Of a stretch of DNA of 35,391 nt, positions 32,102-35,391 are shown one piece after another (position 1 is the first letter of the stretch; each line of letters opens with the position of its first letter). This stretch comes from an uncultured Lachnospiraceae bacterium (GTDB taxonomy: Bacteria; Bacillota; Clostridia; Lachnospirales; Lachnospiraceae). The notes beneath the pieces are model-generated. The model was not told the origin of the DNA and made no database searches. It saw only the letters and a program-made list of their open reading frames with translations. Location: positions 1 to 35,391 of the forward strand of contig CAJUGD010000036.1 in the NCBI GenBank assembly GCA_910586205.1, in the 5' to 3' direction. Position numbers and translations under genes: made by a program.

Positions 32102-32970
32102 TTTGTTCTCCTTTCCTGCCCTCGCAGCCATTTCACACAGCGCCCCGTCCCTCTGCCCGCTGCTGCTGCCAAAAGCGCTGCCGCCACTATAATCACTGCC
32201 GCCGTACACATTTTCTGAACATCCAAGGTAAGAAACCAGTGTCCGAATAGATGAGGAATCATATAGATTTTCTGGTCAGGATAGCTGCCTGCCAAAAGAT
32301 ACGCCTCCCGGTACACCCGAAAAGAATTGACCACAGACAAAACTCCAACCAGACCCATGGTTCCTCTTAAACAGGGCAGGGTAATATAACGAAGCTTCGC
32401 CCATCCGCCTGCACCGTCCACCTGCGCCGCATCATAAAGACTCTCCGGAATGCTCCCTAGTCCTGCCAGCCACAAAAGCATGTCATACCCTGCATTTTTC
32501 CACAGATAAGTCAGCAGCAGCACCCAAAAAGCCGTGTCCCCATTCACCCAGTCCGCATCCCATTCCCTGCCTGTAATCCCGGACAAAAGCTGATTCAGCG
32601 CCCCGTCCCTGCACAGCAAAATTTTCCAAACCAACACCATGGCTGCCGCCGGAATCACCATTGGCAGCACCAGGCTTGTCTTAAACAGCTCCCTTTTTGC
32701 CTGAAAAACCAGCAAAGACAACACAAGCGATACCAAAAAGAGCATGGGAACCGCAATCGCCAAAAACTTCAGCATATTTCCTGCCGCTAACCGGAACGCC
32801 CCGTTTTGCCACACGGTTTTGTAATTTTCCATCCCCACAAACGCTTTTCCCACTGCATCCAAAAAAGATCTGCGGACCACATCTGCAAAAGGCAGCGCCA
32901 TAAAGACTGACACCCCAAGAAAACTCGGCGCCAAGAAAAGTCCTGCCACCCCCTTTCTTCTTTTCCTCAT
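32098..32970 (-). CDS. ABC sugar transporter permease, MalF/CUT1 type
   Basis: The 290-residue protein is the first permease of the importer. It opens MRKRRKGVAGLFLAPSFLG, the typical UgpA/MalF-like N-terminus, with about six membrane segments and the EAA-type loop YDAAQVDGAGGWAKLRYITL. ATG at 32970 is preceded by AAAGGAG at nine bases and lies 25 bases after the solute-binding gene; in-frame ATGs further upstream overlap that gene and lack a ribosome binding site. Its TGA overlaps the start of the second permease by four bases, so both are made together. Confidence 0.92.
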   Translation of the reverse strand: MRKRRKGVAGLFLAPSFLGVSVFMALPFADVVRRSFLDAVGKAFVGMENYKTVWQNGAFRLAAGNMLKFLAIAVPMLFLVSLVLSLLVFQAKRELFKTSLVLPMVIPAAAMVLVWKILLCRDGALNQLLSGITGREWDADWVNGDTAFWVLLLTYLWKNAGYDMLLWLAGLGSIPESLYDAAQVDGAGGWAKLRYITLPCLRGTMGLVGVLSVVNSFRVYREAYLLAGSYPDQKIYMIPHLFGHWFLTLDVQKMCTAAVIIVAAALLAAAAGRGTGRCVKWLRGQERRTK

Positions 32971-32995
32971 GTCCAGCCACTCCTTTATGATTTCT

Positions 32996-35314
32996 TTACT
33001 CCCTCTCTGCCTCATATAGCCGGACTTGACGGCAAATCCCTTCTGCAGCCTGTTCTGCACGGACTTTTCCGTCCAGATATTCTCCGGCTCCATCTGCGAT
33101 CATCCTCATGACCGTCTCATCCACCATAACGGGAACCTTCACGGTTCCAATAAGATCGTAAAACTCCCTCCTTTTTTTCAGGTCCGGCCACTCTCCTCCA
33201 ATATCATAATCCCCATAGGAGCTTCCCACAGAAAATCCCTCTTTGTCTGTTTCACAGTTTATCTTTTGTGCCTCTAAATTCACGGCTATCCCGTCAAAAA
33301 GGTCTTCCTTCTGCACCTCTGTGGAAAACATCTGCCTTACAAACTCCTTTGCCAGTTCCGGCTGATCCGTATTCTGATTTACACCTACCAATACCTCAGG
33401 AAAGTAAATGTCATTGATGGTATCCTGCCGCGCCTCCGGGTTCTTATCCAGCACAGCCTCAAAAAGAATCATATCAAATATTCCTTTCATATTCTCTGTA
33501 CCGCACCCGCTGAATCCCTGATCAAAATATGTGTATGACCCACAGATCCCATAAGGCATCACATGATTACTGATATGCAGCCTCTCCATCTCCTCCTGTG
33601 TAAACATGCTCTGAGCATGATTCTTCTCTGTCAAAGCCTTCACCGTTTCCAGATAATTCACCAGCACTTCCTCTGTCAATCCCCCATCCTCACTTTTAAA
33701 TATCTCCTCGTATCTTATGCTGGCCACCATCTTCAGCATATTTTCATAAGTAGTTGTATAAAACAACGGCGCCTGTCCCTCATAATTTTTCATTCCCTCC
33801 AGGCTTTCTACTGCTTTAAGCGCAGACTCCTGCCCCAAAATCAGCGGAACCGCAATCCTTGCCGGCATCTGATAAATGCTTCCGTCCTCCTTTGTAAATC
33901 CTGTCAAAACCTGCTCCATAACCGGATTTTCCTTTTGAATCGTCTCAAACACCTGACGAAGATCCATCAGAATCCCCTTTTCCTCATAAGATGTTCCCGG
34001 AAGTCCGTCCAAGATCAGAACATCCGCTCCCCGGCCTCCCAAAATCTCCGTATTCAATGCCCGTATGGTATCCTCTGACACATTCCCGTCCTGGTCCGCC
34101 CCATTCAGCACCTCCACCCTCACATCCGGATGTTCTTTCTGAAACAGGACCGCTGTCTGACGAACCGTGGCATTCTCTCTCAGCCCGTACACGGTAAGAG
34201 TAACCGGCGGAACTGCCGCCATATCCGGATCATACAGATAACGGCACAGCATAATCCCCCTTCCTCCATTCTCCACAAACACGGCATAATAATCCTCATC
34301 CTCCCCTGCCAAAAACTCCTGTAAATACACGCTCTCCATACTCATGGTATTAAAGCTTCCGTCAATTAGCTGCTCCCACAAGCTTCCTCCCGGGTTTACA
34401 TGAGAAAGCCCTCTTTTATCAGCCACATAGATCCCGCCGCTTTTATCCCCGAACAAAACCATACTATCAACCATCTCCCCGGTCATTCCCTCCAAGGGAA
34501 TCACCTCCTCAAGCTTTCCGCCATCCAGACTATAACGGGCCACCCCGCCGTCAACCCTGGTAATGAACTCTTTCTCCGTCAGATATCCCACACTGAACTC
34601 AGAGCTTCCGCTCCACACCTTTTCCATGGAAAAAAGCTTTTTCCCGTCTGTCTGGTAATATACACAATCCTCAAATCCGTGAATCAGAATATTCCCGTTC
34701 TTTCCCACCTCCACTTTTGTGGGAATCAGGCCGTACTTTTTTCCTTCCTCCGGCTCAAATACCTGGGAAATCAGCTCTGTACTCTCCTCTCCCTCCTGAA
34801 CCCTATACAAATGACACACATAATCCTCTGCATCCATAACCGTAAAATAATACTTTTCATCCTTGCCAAAGAAAACCCTCCTTATATTGGCTGCAATGCC
34901 CGGAGGCTTCACCTGCTCCCACCATCCCTCATCCTCACGCCAATCCTCTCCTTCCTTTATGAACCTGCACACATGGCTTACATCCTCCGAATTTTCTTTC
35001 CGGTCCGTATACAGCTCCAGCTTTCCGTCTTTCCCATAAAACAGAGCCACAAACATGTCCTCCTCTATATCTGGAGGAAGTTCCACCTCCACCTCCACAT
35101 ATCTGCCCAAGGCAGTTGTTTCTCCCATGCCTTTTGCCTCTCCCGATTGCCCTGTCTGCTTCTCAGCCCCTGCTGCCTGACTTTCCTTTGAACCTTTTCC
35201 CAAATCTTGTCTCCCCTCGGTTCCACACCCACTTAAGCTCCCTATCAAAACCCCAAGAGCCGTCACTCCTGCTGCCATCTTCTTCCAAAATCCATTATTC
35301 TTGTTCCTTGTCAT
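32996..35314 (-). CDS. Large extracellular solute-binding lipoprotein with extra N-terminal domain
   Basis: The 772-residue protein has a lipoprotein signal peptide with lipobox LSGC (Cys30), a linker rich in K, E, G and S, an N-terminal domain of about 320 residues without a family I can name (repeated short beta-like blocks such as YFTVMDAEDYVCHLYRV and VYYQTDGKKLFSMEKVW, which could be a propeller), and from about 375 a family 1 solute-binding fold: LTVYGLRENATVRQTAVLFQ, then GGRGADVLILDGLPGTSYEEK and VLVGVNQNTDQPELAKEFVR. It likely catches an oligosaccharide outside the cell for the two permeases that follow. It is nearly twice the usual length of such binding proteins. ATG at 35314 has AAGGAGG upstream; it is the first gene of the operon within the window. 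Confidence 0.9.
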   Translation of the reverse strand: MTRNKNNGFWKKMAAGVTALGVLIGSLSGCGTEGRQDLGKGSKESQAAGAEKQTGQSGEAKGMGETTALGRYVEVEVELPPDIEEDMFVALFYGKDGKLELYTDRKENSEDVSHVCRFIKEGEDWREDEGWWEQVKPPGIAANIRRVFFGKDEKYYFTVMDAEDYVCHLYRVQEGEESTELISQVFEPEEGKKYGLIPTKVEVGKNGNILIHGFEDCVYYQTDGKKLFSMEKVWSGSSEFSVGYLTEKEFITRVDGGVARYSLDGGKLEEVIPLEGMTGEMVDSMVLFGDKSGGIYVADKRGLSHVNPGGSLWEQLIDGSFNTMSMESVYLQEFLAGEDEDYYAVFVENGGRGIMLCRYLYDPDMAAVPPVTLTVYGLRENATVRQTAVLFQKEHPDVRVEVLNGADQDGNVSEDTIRALNTEILGGRGADVLILDGLPGTSYEEKGILMDLRQVFETIQKENPVMEQVLTGFTKEDGSIYQMPARIAVPLILGQESALKAVESLEGMKNYEGQAPLFYTTTYENMLKMVASIRYEEIFKSEDGGLTEEVLVNYLETVKALTEKNHAQSMFTQEEMERLHISNHVMPYGICGSYTYFDQGFSGCGTENMKGIFDMILFEAVLDKNPEARQDTINDIYFPEVLVGVNQNTDQPELAKEFVRQMFSTEVQKEDLFDGIAVNLEAQKINCETDKEGFSVGSSYGDYDIGGEWPDLKKRREFYDLIGTVKVPVMVDETVMRMIADGAGEYLDGKVRAEQAAEGICRQVRLYEAERE

Positions 35315-35391
35315 GTTTCTATCCTCCTTATTAATTTCATAACTTCTCGGAATCTTCAGCCCTTATTTCATGGGGCTTTCAGAACCTATTT
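35315..35391. other. Leader upstream of the solute-binding lipoprotein gene
   Basis: It contains the ribosome binding site AAGGAGG and a small stem AGCCC/GGGCT (about 35358-35376). The promoter is not visible within the window. Confidence 0.5.

Overview
The window looks like a chromosome segment of a Gram-positive anaerobic gut Clostridium relative, most likely Lachnospiraceae. Reasons: strong AGGAGG-type ribosome binding sites before almost every gene, a type III pantothenate kinase (coaX) divergent from coaBC, an rpsB-tsf pair with its own terminators, several clostridial-type proteins (YqeY, M20 dipeptidase of the PepV type, DUF1266 protein), an AAA-ATPase-like/PD-(D/E)XK protein, and a remnant of a TnpX-like large serine recombinase. 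No species can be named from the sequence alone. Nearly all genes are on the minus strand; only coaX and the MATE transporter are on plus.

Layout: (1) 166-4526: an AAA-ATPase-like/nuclease protein, then tsf and rpsB with clear promoter and terminators. (2) 4900-17721: a decaying defence island. It starts with a truncated UvrD-like helicase and a multiply frameshifted OLD nuclease (a dead class 2 OLD / Gabija-like pair). It continues with a damaged type 1 BREX operon read on the minus strand: 5'-truncated pglX, a three-gene cassette of unknown function, an AlbA_2/ATPase regulator-like gene, pglZ split by a small insertion, and a brxL relic. brxA, brxB and brxC are absent. At the upstream end are an Ada-type zinc protein, a PNPOx-like protein and a GIY-YIG protein, then the recombinase relic at about 17.9 kb, which may mark an old mobile-element edge. 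(3) 18378-24880: housekeeping genes: a small conserved protein, a PepV-type dipeptidase, yqeY, prfC, an alpha/beta hydrolase and coaBC. (4) 24975-28692: coaX, a membrane DUF1266 protein and a MATE exporter; the last two have overlapping divergent promoters. (5) 28619-35314: an operon of a large lipoprotein solute-binding protein, two sugar-type ABC permeases, a HlyD-like adaptor and a truncated MacB/FtsX-like protein, without an ATPase gene.

The most unusual signals are in the BREX operon. Two short palindromic DNA elements with the same end sequence are inserted directly after a GAC codon, one in pglX (48 bp) and one in pglZ (81 bp). Both lengths are multiples of three. The pglX copy is read through as 16 extra residues; the pglZ copy carries one in-frame TAA at a place where the pglX copy has GAA. 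This resembles the behaviour of Rickettsia palindromic elements in a very different phylum. Between pglX and the AlbA_2 gene lies an intact, tightly packed cassette (zinc-ribbon protein, CxCxxC protein with an asparagine-rich tail, small protein with a hydrophobic C-terminus) that I cannot assign to any known system and that may be a separate defence module still under selection while its BREX host decays.
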